A stretch of 6,982 nucleotides of DNA from Bacteroidota bacterium (lineage in GTDB: Bacteria > Bacteroidota > Bacteroidia > Bacteroidales > Prolixibacteraceae): assembly GCA_023412195.1 (NCBI GenBank), contig JAEYNZ010000159.1, positions 1 to 6,982 of the forward strand, written 5' to 3'. Under the pieces are notes generated by a model. That model saw only the letters and a program-made list of their open reading frames with translations, was not told where the DNA came from and searched no databases. The translations under genes and the position numbers were made by a program. This document shows positions 1 through 6,750 of this stretch, one piece after another (position 1 is the first letter of the stretch; each line of letters opens with the position of its first letter).

Positions 1-65
1 AACCTACCCCTCCCAAATTTATAAATAACTGATTGTCATCTCGAACGAAGTGAGAGATCTCAAAA
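1..65 (+). repeat. Truncated copy of a dispersed palindromic intergenic repeat
   Basis: The window opens inside a repeat that recurs at its other end. Bases 1-15 (pyrimidine-rich ctacccctccca) match the 3' arm of the stem-loop at 6813-6857. Bases 24-43 (aataactgattgtcatc then cga) match 6866-6886 with one substitution. Bases 35-64 (gtcatctcgaacgaagtgag and onward to ctcaaa) match the reverse complement of 6761-6790 at 23 of 30 positions. This copy therefore holds the right half of an element whose left half and most of whose hairpin lie before base 1. No transposase-like frame is present. It is most likely a non-autonomous, REP- or MITE-like intergenic repeat. Confidence 0.75.
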
Positions 66-113
66 TTCATTGCTTTAAAAATTTTACCGGACAACAATGT
101 AAAATTATAAAAT

Positions 114-143
114 CTGTGACTTGTAAAGTCACAGTCCCCGGGG
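114..143. repeat. Perfect 9-bp hairpin followed by an 8-bp palindrome
   Basis: Bases 114-122 (ctgtgactt) and 126-134 (aagtcacag) are perfect reverse complements around a 3-nt loop. One base later ccccgggg (136-143) is a perfect palindrome. No T-run follows on either strand, so it does not look like an intrinsic terminator. It lies about 50 bases from the dispersed repeat at 1-65 and may belong to the same intergenic repeat cluster. The surrounding stretch 66-190 has no credible reading frame and I see nothing else in it. Confidence 0.6.
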
Positions 144-190
144 TCAGCAGCAATAAAAAGATGATCGCCAGGGTAGTACCTCCTCAGGAT

Positions 191-298
191 TAAATTCAAT
201 ATAAACTCAATCATAATTCAATATAAATTCGATAAATATTGAATTTACATTGACTTTACATTGAGTCTAATTTGAGTTTACATTGACTTTAATATGAA
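191..298. repeat. 11-bp periodic array arranged as a long inverted repeat
   Basis: Four consecutive 11-mers at 195-238 (ttcaatataaa, ctcaatcataa, ttcaatataaa, ttcgataaata) are followed by six at 233-298 in the opposite orientation (taaatattgaa, tttacattgac, tttacattgag, tctaatttgag, tttacattgac, tttaatatgaa). The first set is roughly the reverse complement of the second. Folding about the centre at 234-237 pairs 191-233 with 238-280: of 43 opposed positions I count 33 Watson-Crick pairs, 2 G-T pairs and 8 mismatches. Two further units extend the right side. The unit is close to one helical turn, so every copy faces the same side of the DNA. Function is unknown; phased protein-binding sites, a structured RNA, or a drifting simple repeat are all possible. 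Confidence 0.75.
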
Positions 299-337
299 GA
301 TGATTATGAAAGGGAGAGGGGAGGAACCGGTAATATA

Positions 338-376
338 TCAAAAAAAAAGCTGCTTCCGGTTAAAAAAGCAGCTTCT
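338..376 (-). terminator. Intrinsic terminator of the 433-2142 membrane-protein gene
   Basis: Read on the minus strand, aagctgctt (374-366) and aagcagctt (355-347) form a perfect 9-bp stem around a 10-nt loop. A run of T (complement of the A-run 340-348) follows directly. It lies about 60 bases past the stop codon of the minus-strand gene. The plus strand also has T-rich sequence after the hairpin (373-380), so it may act on both strands. Confidence 0.85.
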
Positions 377-432
377 TTTTGAGTGATATAATTGGTCATC
401 ATTTCATCAGAAATGCCTGATTGCTGTTTGTA

Positions 433-2142
433 CTAAGCAGTAAAAGCAAGTATGCCACCCAGTGCCGATGCAACGCCCGATACTACGGCGGCCATGAAGA
501 ACCACCATGCAGCCGCAGCTGCAGTTTTTCGACTGGCTTCTGCCTGACGGAGTGTTTCCTCTTTTAAATCATGCAATCGTGTTTTTACCTGGCGTTCTAT
601 CTCTTCCGTTTTATGAATAACCCTGTCTCGCGCTTCCTCTATTTTATCGACTACCTTTTCTGCCTGTTCACGGCTAATCCTTTTGTTGTTGCTCATCAGT
701 GCAATCAACGACTGACGGTCCATCCGGCGCAACCTGTTCCTGAGGATGTGCGGAGCAGCTTTGGGATCATCCATAATCAGGTCGAAATCGTTTCTCAGTT
801 GTTCATACTGAAGTTCGGGCTGGTCCATACGGTTGAACCAGTTTTCGATAGCTCTTTCAGCTCCCGCACGCCTGCTGTCCATTTCTTCCATGGCCTGATC
901 CTGATAATCATATCCGGCATTTTTAGTTGAAGTTACTTTTCTTTTTATTGAGTTAACGACTTTTTCAGCTGTAGCAAGATACGTTTCAACTTTTTGTTCA
1001 GAAACACCATCATTGGTCAGGACTGCTTTCAGCGTATTGCGGTCAAGCTGGCTAACTCTGGCCTGCACTATTTCCGGCGCCGCTTTGGGATTTTCCAGTA
1101 TCCTGTTTAAATCCTGCTTCAGGTTTTCAGGGCTCAACTCCTCTTTCCCTATTTTTCTTAGATATTCTTCAACTTTTCTGCGGTACTCCTTACCTTGTTC
1201 TTCATCTCCGGGAGTAAACTTGTCGAAAGCAGCTTTGGCCTTGTCCATACGTGAGCCATCTTTTTTCAAAATTTCCCTGGCCTTTTCATAAGCGCCTTTC
1301 AGTTTTTCCTTGTCTTTTGCCGATAAGCCCTTTTGTTTGCTTGCTATATCGAGGAAAAGCCGCTTGGTTGCCTCCGGGTCTTCGGGCGTATACTGTTCCT
1401 TTATCTCAATTTCATTCAGCAGTTCTGCCAGGTGCTCGTGTATGTCATCTATATTGAATCTTTGGGGTTCGAGTTTTGAAATATACTCATTCAGTTTTTC
1501 ATCAATTTTACCCAGTTTAAATTCCTGGCGGATTTCTTTATGAATAGCCTTAACAGTTGCCCGGGCTGTATCATCGGCCTGCGATTTCTGGCCTTTGCTG
1601 AAAATGTTGCCAACAGCTGAAGCACCCGATGAAAGGGTTTCTTTTACTGCTCCAAATATAGATCCCGCAATTCCTGAAACTATTTTGGTATCAAGATAAA
1701 TTCCGAGTAAAAGGGTGGCAGCCCATATAACAAGCCCAAGGGAAAATCCTATGGTATTGTTTGACAGCAGGCTTAGCTTCACTGCTATCAGGCTGGCAAA
1801 AAATAAGGAGAGGGATAAGGTTATAAGCATGAATATGCCTGCACCTGTAGAGATTTTGACTCCTGTTGGAGTTGAATCCGGATCAAGATCATCTGATGAT
1901 GAATGATCGGGATTTCTATTTTTATTGCCCTTTTTTCTCAGATCCCCAATTGCGGTGATTCCGAGGGCCACTGTAAGATTTGCAAGCAGGAACTGGAACG
2001 CAAAAGCCAGTAGTACACCAGCAGCAATTGCGATGAAAAAACTACCTGTACTCTGGGTTACTACCAGTCCGTCCTGAGCATATCCGGTGGTAGAACTTAA
2101 TATTAGAATAAATAGAATAATAATAGAATTAAATGTTTTCAT
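433..2142 (-). CDS. Membrane protein with about 108-residue helical repeats, unknown function
   Basis: The 569-residue product is unrecognised by name. Residues 1-22 form a signal peptide or first hydrophobic helix (cleavage plausible after GYA). Hydrophobic segments follow at about 33-57, 99-122 and 131-150, then a Gly/Ala-rich stretch (155-182) and a last membrane helix at about 544-567 preceded by AAAAAWWFF. The basic linker after the first span (DLRKKGNKNR) suggests that the large central region (185-540) is cytoplasmic. That region is highly charged and helical and contains repeats of about 108 residues: clear copies at 324-400 and 432-509 share DPKAAP/NPKAAP, LDR/MDR and a VSEQK/ISREQ turn, and a partial copy starts at 217. 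The end (505-540) looks like coiled coil. From memory, cyanobacteria have large membrane proteins with similar repeats and a similar first span, but I cannot verify this. The ATG at 2142 directly precedes the signal sequence; no good Shine-Dalgarno is visible. It has terminators on both sides, so it is probably transcribed alone. Confidence 0.93.
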   Translation of the reverse strand: MKTFNSIIILFILILSSTTGYAQDGLVVTQSTGSFFIAIAAGVLLAFAFQFLLANLTVALGITAIGDLRKKGNKNRNPDHSSSDDLDPDSTPTGVKISTGAGIFMLITLSLSLFFASLIAVKLSLLSNNTIGFSLGLVIWAATLLLGIYLDTKIVSGIAGSIFGAVKETLSSGASAVGNIFSKGQKSQADDTARATVKAIHKEIRQEFKLGKIDEKLNEYISKLEPQRFNIDDIHEHLAELLNEIEIKEQYTPEDPEATKRLFLDIASKQKGLSAKDKEKLKGAYEKAREILKKDGSRMDKAKAAFDKFTPGDEEQGKEYRRKVEEYLRKIGKEELSPENLKQDLNRILENPKAAPEIVQARVSQLDRNTLKAVLTNDGVSEQKVETYLATAEKVVNSIKRKVTSTKNAGYDYQDQAMEEMDSRRAGAERAIENWFNRMDQPELQYEQLRNDFDLIMDDPKAAPHILRNRLRRMDRQSLIALMSNNKRISREQAEKVVDKIEEARDRVIHKTEEIERQVKTRLHDLKEETLRQAEASRKTAAAAAWWFFMAAVVSGVASALGGILAFTA

Positions 2143-2248
2143 GGGGTTTAAAATTTATATTACAATGCTTTAAACACCAGTGAAAAAGAATATGTTCATA
2201 GAAATATTTTTGTTCCGTCAGGTTTTTCCAGCTACAAGAACTATAGTC

Positions 2249-2289
2249 AAAAAAAAGAATGGCATCGCCCGGGGCAATACCATTCTTTT
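2249..2289 (-). terminator. Intrinsic terminator of the T9SS-sorted protein gene
   Basis: On the minus strand 2289-2273 pairs with 2269-2253 in a 17-bp stem with a 3-nt loop, followed by a T-run (complement of A 2249-2256). Two positions are G-U pairs in the minus-strand RNA but would be C-A mismatches in the plus-strand RNA, so the hairpin is tuned to minus-strand transcription. It begins about 24 bases past the stop codon at 2313. Confidence 0.88.
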
Positions 2290-2312
2290 AAATTAAGTGA
2301 TAAAAGGAAGCG

Positions 2313-3668
2313 TTATTTTTTGATCAGTTTTCCTGATTGAACCACCCGACTATCATTTAACAGCTTATAAATATATATCCCCCTCTGAAGATTGGAAACA
2401 GATATTTTCTGACCAGGAGAAACGAGGACTTCCATTGTTTTTGCACCTGTTACCTGGTAAACCTCCAGTGAGAGCTGCCGGAAACCGTCCCATTTAACGA
2501 AAACATGATCAGAAGCCGGATTTGGATACACCATTAATTCTGCAAGTTGTTTTTCCGGAGCACTTGTAGAAGTCTCATCGGAATAATAAAAAACAGATTT
2601 ATCAGTAGGTGCCCAGTTCCCGTCCAACATTTCAAAACTGTTAATTTCGTCCAGCGCTTTATTAAATTCATTGGTTTCTTCATTGATTCCGAACAAATTG
2701 ACATAGGATGGGAAAACAACTTCAGTAAAATTGACATCTCTGTATTCATATACACTTCTTTGATCAGCAACCCATTCACTGGTAGTTTCGTCGGTCAGAT
2801 AAGTGATTTCTTCTGTTACATCATTCGAAGCATTGTATTCATACTCTGTCCTTGAATACAGGTAAGTTTCGAAGGTCATAAAATCAAGCATGGATAATTG
2901 ACTTGCTGTTCTGACTCCCTGTTCATCATAAAAATATTCAGTTTCTGAAAACAACATCTCAAATTCTTCATCGATGAAAAACATACTCGATTTTTCCATA
3001 CTTCCATCATCGTTATAGGTATATTCGAAACGGAGCACCTCGAGATATTCCCCCTCTTCATCTTCTACCAGAGAAACCATGTCCATCCTGGTAAGCTGAC
3101 CGGCTTCGTTGTAGTAGTAAATCTGGCGGACGCCAACCTCCCAGTTTCCTTCGGTATCTGCATAGTAATGCCGGATAGAATCCAGAATGCCTTCATTGCT
3201 GTAATATGCAGCCAGTTTTGATTCCTCAACAAGTTCTCCGCCTGTTTCTTCTGCTGCCCAGATTATCATATCGCTGATCCTTCCTTCATCGTCATATCCG
3301 AGGGCTATACGGGTTTCATCTTCCCAGGTACTTAGGGTGATATTCCAGCTTTTCTCTATCCATTCCGTGTTTTGAAGCTGTGGAGTATAAGTATATTCAT
3401 CTTTTGTAAAATTAACCCAGTCTGAGGTCTCAGTGTCATAAGTGAGGTAAATTACACTGTCGAGGGTTAGCGTTGCTGCTGCACTTTTGAGAATGGCATC
3501 GCGGGAAGTGCCCATCATCTGATGTTTTTTCAAATAACCTGTGTGCTGTGAAATCATGGAATACTTTTCCTGTATTTCCTGGATTCTTAAGGCGAGTGAT
3601 TTGTTGGTTTGCCCGTTGACCAGCACGGCGATAAAAAGTAAAGAGAATAATAAGGTAAATTTTTTCAT
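2313..3668 (-). CDS. Secreted protein with YD-like repeats and T9SS type A sorting domain
   Basis: The 451-residue product starts with a signal peptide (MKKFTLLFSLLFIAVLVNG, cleavage near residue 19-20), which directs it to the periplasm. The C-terminal domain (about 374-451) has the hallmarks of a type IX secretion sorting signal: the YPNPASD motif at 381-387, a beta-rich stretch, LQRGIYIYKL at 427-436 and a basic end (KLIKK). This predicts export across the outer membrane and either surface anchoring or release. The middle (about 120-310) repeats a pattern of aromatic strand, turn and strand: GYDDEGR, YYSNEG, YYYNEAG, YTYNDDG, YFYDEQG and YEYNAS, at spacings of about 30 residues. These resemble YD/RHS-like or DUF-type beta repeats of Bacteroidota surface proteins. 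No catalytic motif is seen and the substrate or partner is unknown. The protein is notably acidic. It has its own promoter and terminator, so it is likely monocistronic. Confidence 0.95.
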   Translation of the reverse strand: MKKFTLLFSLLFIAVLVNGQTNKSLALRIQEIQEKYSMISQHTGYLKKHQMMGTSRDAILKSAAATLTLDSVIYLTYDTETSDWVNFTKDEYTYTPQLQNTEWIEKSWNITLSTWEDETRIALGYDDEGRISDMIIWAAEETGGELVEESKLAAYYSNEGILDSIRHYYADTEGNWEVGVRQIYYYNEAGQLTRMDMVSLVEDEEGEYLEVLRFEYTYNDDGSMEKSSMFFIDEEFEMLFSETEYFYDEQGVRTASQLSMLDFMTFETYLYSRTEYEYNASNDVTEEITYLTDETTSEWVADQRSVYEYRDVNFTEVVFPSYVNLFGINEETNEFNKALDEINSFEMLDGNWAPTDKSVFYYSDETSTSAPEKQLAELMVYPNPASDHVFVKWDGFRQLSLEVYQVTGAKTMEVLVSPGQKISVSNLQRGIYIYKLLNDSRVVQSGKLIKK

Positions 3669-3712
3669 GTTTGATGATTTTAATTAAAAATAAAATACCT
3701 ACAAGTCCATAT

Positions 3713-3744
3713 CAAATTTATGACAAAAGATTCTTTGTACCAAA
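3713..3744 (-). promoter_or_regulatory. Bacteroidota-type promoter for the T9SS-sorted protein gene
   Basis: On the minus strand TTTG (3744-3741) is followed after exactly 20 nt by TAAATTTG (3720-3713). Both match the Bacteroidota housekeeping consensus (-33 TTTG, -7 TAnnTTTG, 19-21 nt apart). Transcription would begin near 3706, leaving a leader of about 38 nt before the ATG at 3668. The rest of the gap 3669-3861 shows no convincing terminator for the gene behind it. Confidence 0.65.
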
Positions 3745-3861
3745 AATATTTTGAACATGAGTTTGTGAAAAATGTTCTTCAGCAGCCCGTGAATTTTACA
3801 GTTTTTGGGAAAATTCTGACAAATTTGCCCGCCTTTTTATGTAATTGATGCAAATGAGTAT

Positions 3862-4839
3862 CTATTCTTCTGCTGCAGGCATCTGAAATGAGCCCAGATT
3901 GGTTAATTTATAATCAGATAGCACAAAGCGGGTGTCAGAATTCTGATCGACACTTGTTACCTGCATAAATGATTTTTCACCCGAACTTTTTTCCCTGGTA
4001 GTAGCTTCCATCATATAACCCCAAGGTATGCCCTGTGAGTATAAACTGGTTTTAAACAACGTACTGAAAAAGTCCTGAGTATTCATTTTGAGATCGGTGG
4101 TAATCCAGATGTCCGATTCTGTCTCTTCATCATTGTATGTATATTCTTCGCATTTATAACCGGCAATATTTTTTGTGCGGCCTGTTTTTTTTACATTGGG
4201 GTTAAGCAGGTAACTTTCCTGGGATTCAGGAAATTCCTCTTCCTGGTATGTTTCGCCAATTGTGCTGAAAAAAGATCCCAATCCGTATACCATACCTGTT
4301 TTTTCACCATTTTCCTCACTCAAAATAATGGTTGCCCCATTTTCAGCATCAATAATAAACATACCCTGCCCGGGCTGTCCCATATCTCCTGAAACCATTT
4401 GGTAAGCCATCGATTTAGATTGTGGATTCAGGTGTGTTATAAATTCTCCTTCACTTTCTTTTTTTCCTTTTTTATCGTATGATTCAATATGCATCTGGAT
4501 GCGATGGTTAAAACTGTAGCTTTCGGCTACCGGCACCGGCTCTCCCGACATACCTATTCCCTTCATGATATTCTGCATCCTGGCCTGTCGCCTTGCATCC
4601 CTGTCAGCAGAAGACTCGGCCCCGGTTTCCGGATTATCTTTCTCGAGCGATTGTTCAATTTTGTCGAGTTGGTTGTCGATGGCCTGGTCTACTTTTTTTT
4701 CAGCCCTTTCTTCAATCTTTTCTTCCACCCGCTCCTGTACTTTATCCTGGAGCTTTTTAAGCAGTCTCTGTCCGTGTACCTGCTGGTTTATGAACACTAA
4801 CAATGCTGTTATCAGCATAAATTTTAAGGAGGATTTCAT
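3862..4839 (-). CDS. Exported DUF4412-like protein with charged N-terminal helix
   Basis: The 325-residue product has a signal peptide (about 1-23, ending VHG before QRLLKK), so it is probably periplasmic or outer-membrane associated; no lipobox Cys is present. Residues 25-66 form a strongly charged helix of alternating Glu/Lys/Arg and Gln (QERVEEKIEERAEKKVDQ), likely amphipathic or coiled coil. From about 105 on the protein is beta-rich. The GRTKNIAGYKCEEY motif (220-233), followed by DIWITTDL, is typical of DUF4412-type proteins of Bacteroidota and relatives, whose role is not established. The family assignment is from motif memory. The stretch 155-185 has paired strands (GMFIIDAENGATIILSEENG). 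The ATG at 4839 fits the signal peptide, with an A-rich leader and no clear Shine-Dalgarno. No strong terminator follows, so some transcripts may run into the downstream T9SS-protein gene. Confidence 0.92.
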   Translation of the reverse strand: MKSSLKFMLITALLVFINQQVHGQRLLKKLQDKVQERVEEKIEERAEKKVDQAIDNQLDKIEQSLEKDNPETGAESSADRDARRQARMQNIMKGIGMSGEPVPVAESYSFNHRIQMHIESYDKKGKKESEGEFITHLNPQSKSMAYQMVSGDMGQPGQGMFIIDAENGATIILSEENGEKTGMVYGLGSFFSTIGETYQEEEFPESQESYLLNPNVKKTGRTKNIAGYKCEEYTYNDEETESDIWITTDLKMNTQDFFSTLFKTSLYSQGIPWGYMMEATTREKSSGEKSFMQVTSVDQNSDTRFVLSDYKLTNLGSFQMPAAEE

Positions 4840-4962
4840 TTTTTTGTTTTTAAAATTATAATAAAAAAAGACTTTTAACTCTTATAACAAAATTCGGTTA
4901 AAAAAATCGAAAATCCAACCTTCTTCCTGTTTAAAGTTACTTTTTAAAACGGTTTTGTTCAA

Positions 4963-4970
4963 TATGTTTG
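4963..4970 (+). promoter_or_regulatory. Candidate -7 box of the rhaB promoter
   Basis: TATGTTTG fits the Bacteroidota -7 consensus TAnnTTTG exactly and faces rhaB, about 68 bases before its ATG. The matching -33 TTTG is poor: only a TTTT run (4941-4944) stands about 18 nt upstream. This could mean a weak or activator-dependent promoter, as expected for an inducible sugar gene, but no operator is recognisable. The divergent gap 4840-5038 holds nothing else I can name. Confidence 0.4.
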
Positions 4971-5038
4971 TACAGACAAGACAGCACAGGACAGAAAATT
5001 CAAAAAAAAACATTTATTTTGAGTAAAAACAAGCAGGA

Positions 5039-6514
5039 ATGGGGAATAATAAACATCATTTTCTGGCATTCGATTTGGGTGCTTCCAGCGGCAGGGCAAT
5101 TCTTGGAACTCTTCATGGAGGAGTACTTTCACTCACTGAGATTCACAGGTTTAAAAATCAGATGTGCCGTTTTCACGGAAGTTATTACTGGAACATTTTC
5201 AGCCTGTTCGATGAACTTAAAAAAGGTCTGTCCAGGTGTATCAGTGAATTTGGCATCATGCCGCTTTCAATTGGAATTGACACATGGGGGGTTGATTATG
5301 CCCTGGTAACGGAAGACGGCCGCCTTTCAGGGCTGCCTTTTGCATACCGCGATCACAGGACTGATAATGCCATGGAGGATTTCTTTAAATTGATGCCACA
5401 AAAAGATACCTATTTATTGACCGGGATTCAGTTCATGCAATTTAATACCCTGTTCCAGTTGTTTTCATCCGTTCAGAAAAATGATCCCTTTCTTCAGACA
5501 GCAGATAAATTGCTTTTTACTCCGGATGTCCTCAATTATTTCTTTACAGGGATAAAAAAGAATGAACATACAATTGCCAGTACTTCCCAGCTTCTAAAAC
5601 CCGGCTGCCCTGAATGGGAACAAAAGCTTTTTGAAGTTGCGGGTATTCCCGCAAGGTTGCAGGGTGAAATCATTTTACCGGGTACAATACTTGGCAATGT
5701 GCTTCCTGAAGTTGAGGAGGAAACAGGTTGCGGAAGAATTCCATGTATTGCAGTAGCTTCGCACGATACGGCATCGGCAGTGGTATCGGTACCTGCGGAA
5801 GGGGAAAATTGGGCATATTTAAGTTCTGGTACATGGTCGCTGCTTGGTATTGAAACACCTTCACCGGTGGTTTCAGAAAAATCGCTTCAGATGAACTTTA
5901 CAAATGAGGGAGGAGCTGAAAAGAAAACGCGGTTTTTAAAGAATATTATGGGGATGTGGCTTATCCAGGAGTGCAAAAGAATCTGGGACAAGGACAAAGA
6001 AACAGGCTGGAATGAAATTGTTGACCTGTGTAAAGAAGCTGAACCATTTAAATGTTTTATAAATCCTGATTCTCCGCAATTTCTGAATCCGGGCGATATG
6101 CCTGAAGCAATACGTAATTTCTGCAGGAAAACAGGGCAACCTGAGCCGGGCACCAAGGGTGAAATTGCCCGTTGCATCTACGACAGCCTTGCATTTAAAT
6201 ATAAATATACACTTCAGCAGATTGAAGATGTATCAGGTAAAAAGATTGACAGGCTTCATATCATCGGAGGGGGGGCAAGTAATACAATGCTTAACCGGCT
6301 TACTGCCGATCTTTCAGGAAAGCAGGTTATTTCAGGGCCTGCAGAAGCTACAGCCATCGGAAACATTATGATGCAGGCAAAAGCTTTAGGTTTTACAGAC
6401 TCCCTGCAGGGGATCAGGGAAATTGTCAGGAACTCATTCGAGGTAAATATTTACACACCGTCCTCAACACCCGATACCGGAAAAGCATATGAAAGATTTC
6501 TGAGCCTGGTTTGA
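5039..6514 (+). CDS. rhaB: Rhamnulokinase (L-rhamnulose kinase)
   Basis: The 491-residue product is a complete FGGY-family sugar kinase, close in length to E. coli RhaB (489). It phosphorylates L-rhamnulose with ATP to L-rhamnulose 1-phosphate in the cytoplasm (EC 2.7.1.5), the step between rhamnose isomerase and rhamnulose-1-phosphate aldolase. Visible landmarks in order are the phosphate-binding FDLGASSGRA (11-20), IGIDTWGVDYALV (78-90), AYRDHRT (102-108), QFMQFNTL (131-138), the SHDTASAV stretch with the likely catalytic Asp at 243, YLSSGTWSLLG (260-270), and the second-domain adenosine/phosphate motifs IIGGGASNTMLN (408-419) and GPAEATAIGN (433-442). The ATG at 5039 is the first possible start, since an in-frame TAA lies at 5024-5026; AGG at 5035-5037 is too close to be a good Shine-Dalgarno. 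No isomerase, aldolase, transporter or regulator of the rhamnose pathway is in the window, so here it stands alone. Fuculokinase and xylulokinase are less likely given the motifs. Confidence 0.96.
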   Translation: MGNNKHHFLAFDLGASSGRAILGTLHGGVLSLTEIHRFKNQMCRFHGSYYWNIFSLFDELKKGLSRCISEFGIMPLSIGIDTWGVDYALVTEDGRLSGLPFAYRDHRTDNAMEDFFKLMPQKDTYLLTGIQFMQFNTLFQLFSSVQKNDPFLQTADKLLFTPDVLNYFFTGIKKNEHTIASTSQLLKPGCPEWEQKLFEVAGIPARLQGEIILPGTILGNVLPEVEEETGCGRIPCIAVASHDTASAVVSVPAEGENWAYLSSGTWSLLGIETPSPVVSEKSLQMNFTNEGGAEKKTRFLKNIMGMWLIQECKRIWDKDKETGWNEIVDLCKEAEPFKCFINPDSPQFLNPGDMPEAIRNFCRKTGQPEPGTKGEIARCIYDSLAFKYKYTLQQIEDVSGKKIDRLHIIGGGASNTMLNRLTADLSGKQVISGPAEATAIGNIMMQAKALGFTDSLQGIREIVRNSFEVNIYTPSSTPDTGKAYERFLSLV

Positions 6515-6747
6515 TGGACTTGTTTGATAGAATCGGGATAATGTGGATTATTACTCAGGTTGAAGCAGGATCATTCGCATTGTTACGAAGGTCAGGGCAG
6601 GATAATAAGGTTTTACTTCACTGCCAGGTGCTGAAGGAAGTTTCGGAGAAAGAACAGATAGTTCAGGTTCGTAAAAAACTCCTCTTCTATTTAACAATTT
6701 ATAATATAAAAACACACAAAACTTTGATAATCATTTATTATCAATAG
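6514..6747 (+). CDS. Doubtful small ORF overlapping the end of rhaB
   Basis: A 77-codon frame starts at an ATG sharing one base with the rhaB stop (TGATG, 6512-6516), an arrangement compatible with translational coupling; a TTG at 6511 is an alternative start. The peptide is unrecognised: mixed hydrophobic and charged, with an end rich in Ile/Tyr/Lys that simply follows AT-rich DNA. No domain, signal peptide or Shine-Dalgarno is evident, and the last third looks non-coding. It could be a chance frame in an intergenic region or the remnant of a decayed gene. Confidence 0.2.
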   Translation: MDLFDRIGIMWIITQVEAGSFALLRRSGQDNKVLLHCQVLKEVSEKEQIVQVRKKLLFYLTIYNIKTHKTLIIIYYQ

Positions 6748-6750
6748 TTT
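6719..6750 (+). terminator. AT-rich hairpin after rhaB, weak terminator candidate
   Basis: Bases 6719-6731 (aaactttgataat) pair with 6737-6750 (attatcaatagttt) in a 13-bp stem with one bulged T and a 5-nt loop. There is no good T-run behind it, so termination activity is uncertain. It lies about 205 bases past rhaB and is the only hairpin between rhaB and the dispersed repeat. Confidence 0.3.

Noticed and set aside
191..298. CRISPR array
   Set aside because: Units are 11 bp, contiguous, degenerate and in two orientations, with no spacers and no cas gene.
571..930. Plus-strand ORF of 119 codons, and others at 1013-1291, 1251-1457, 1310-1543 and 1715-1906
   Set aside because: All lie opposite the well-supported membrane-protein gene 433-2142, whose signal peptide, membrane spans and repeats show that the minus frame is real; the plus peptides look compositional.
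2547..2855. Plus-strand ORF, and minus-strand ORFs at 2534-2779 and 2876-3061
   Set aside because: They overlap the T9SS-sorted protein gene in other frames and show no domain or signal.
3791..3816. Hairpin gaatttt/aaaattc as terminator of the DUF4412-like gene
   Set aside because: The stem is only 7 bp and AT-only apart from one pair, the loop is long and there is no T-run.
4489..4861. Two plus-strand ORFs (4489-4800, 4565-4861)
   Set aside because: Antisense shadows of the charged helix and signal peptide of the DUF4412-like gene; their hydrophobic runs come from complementing Lys/Glu codons.
4968..5309. Plus-strand ORF of 113 codons
   Set aside because: It overlaps the start of rhaB in another frame and begins inside the candidate promoter; the rhaB frame has the kinase motifs.
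5670..6371. Other-frame and minus-strand ORFs within rhaB
   Set aside because: Fully inside rhaB with no recognisable features.
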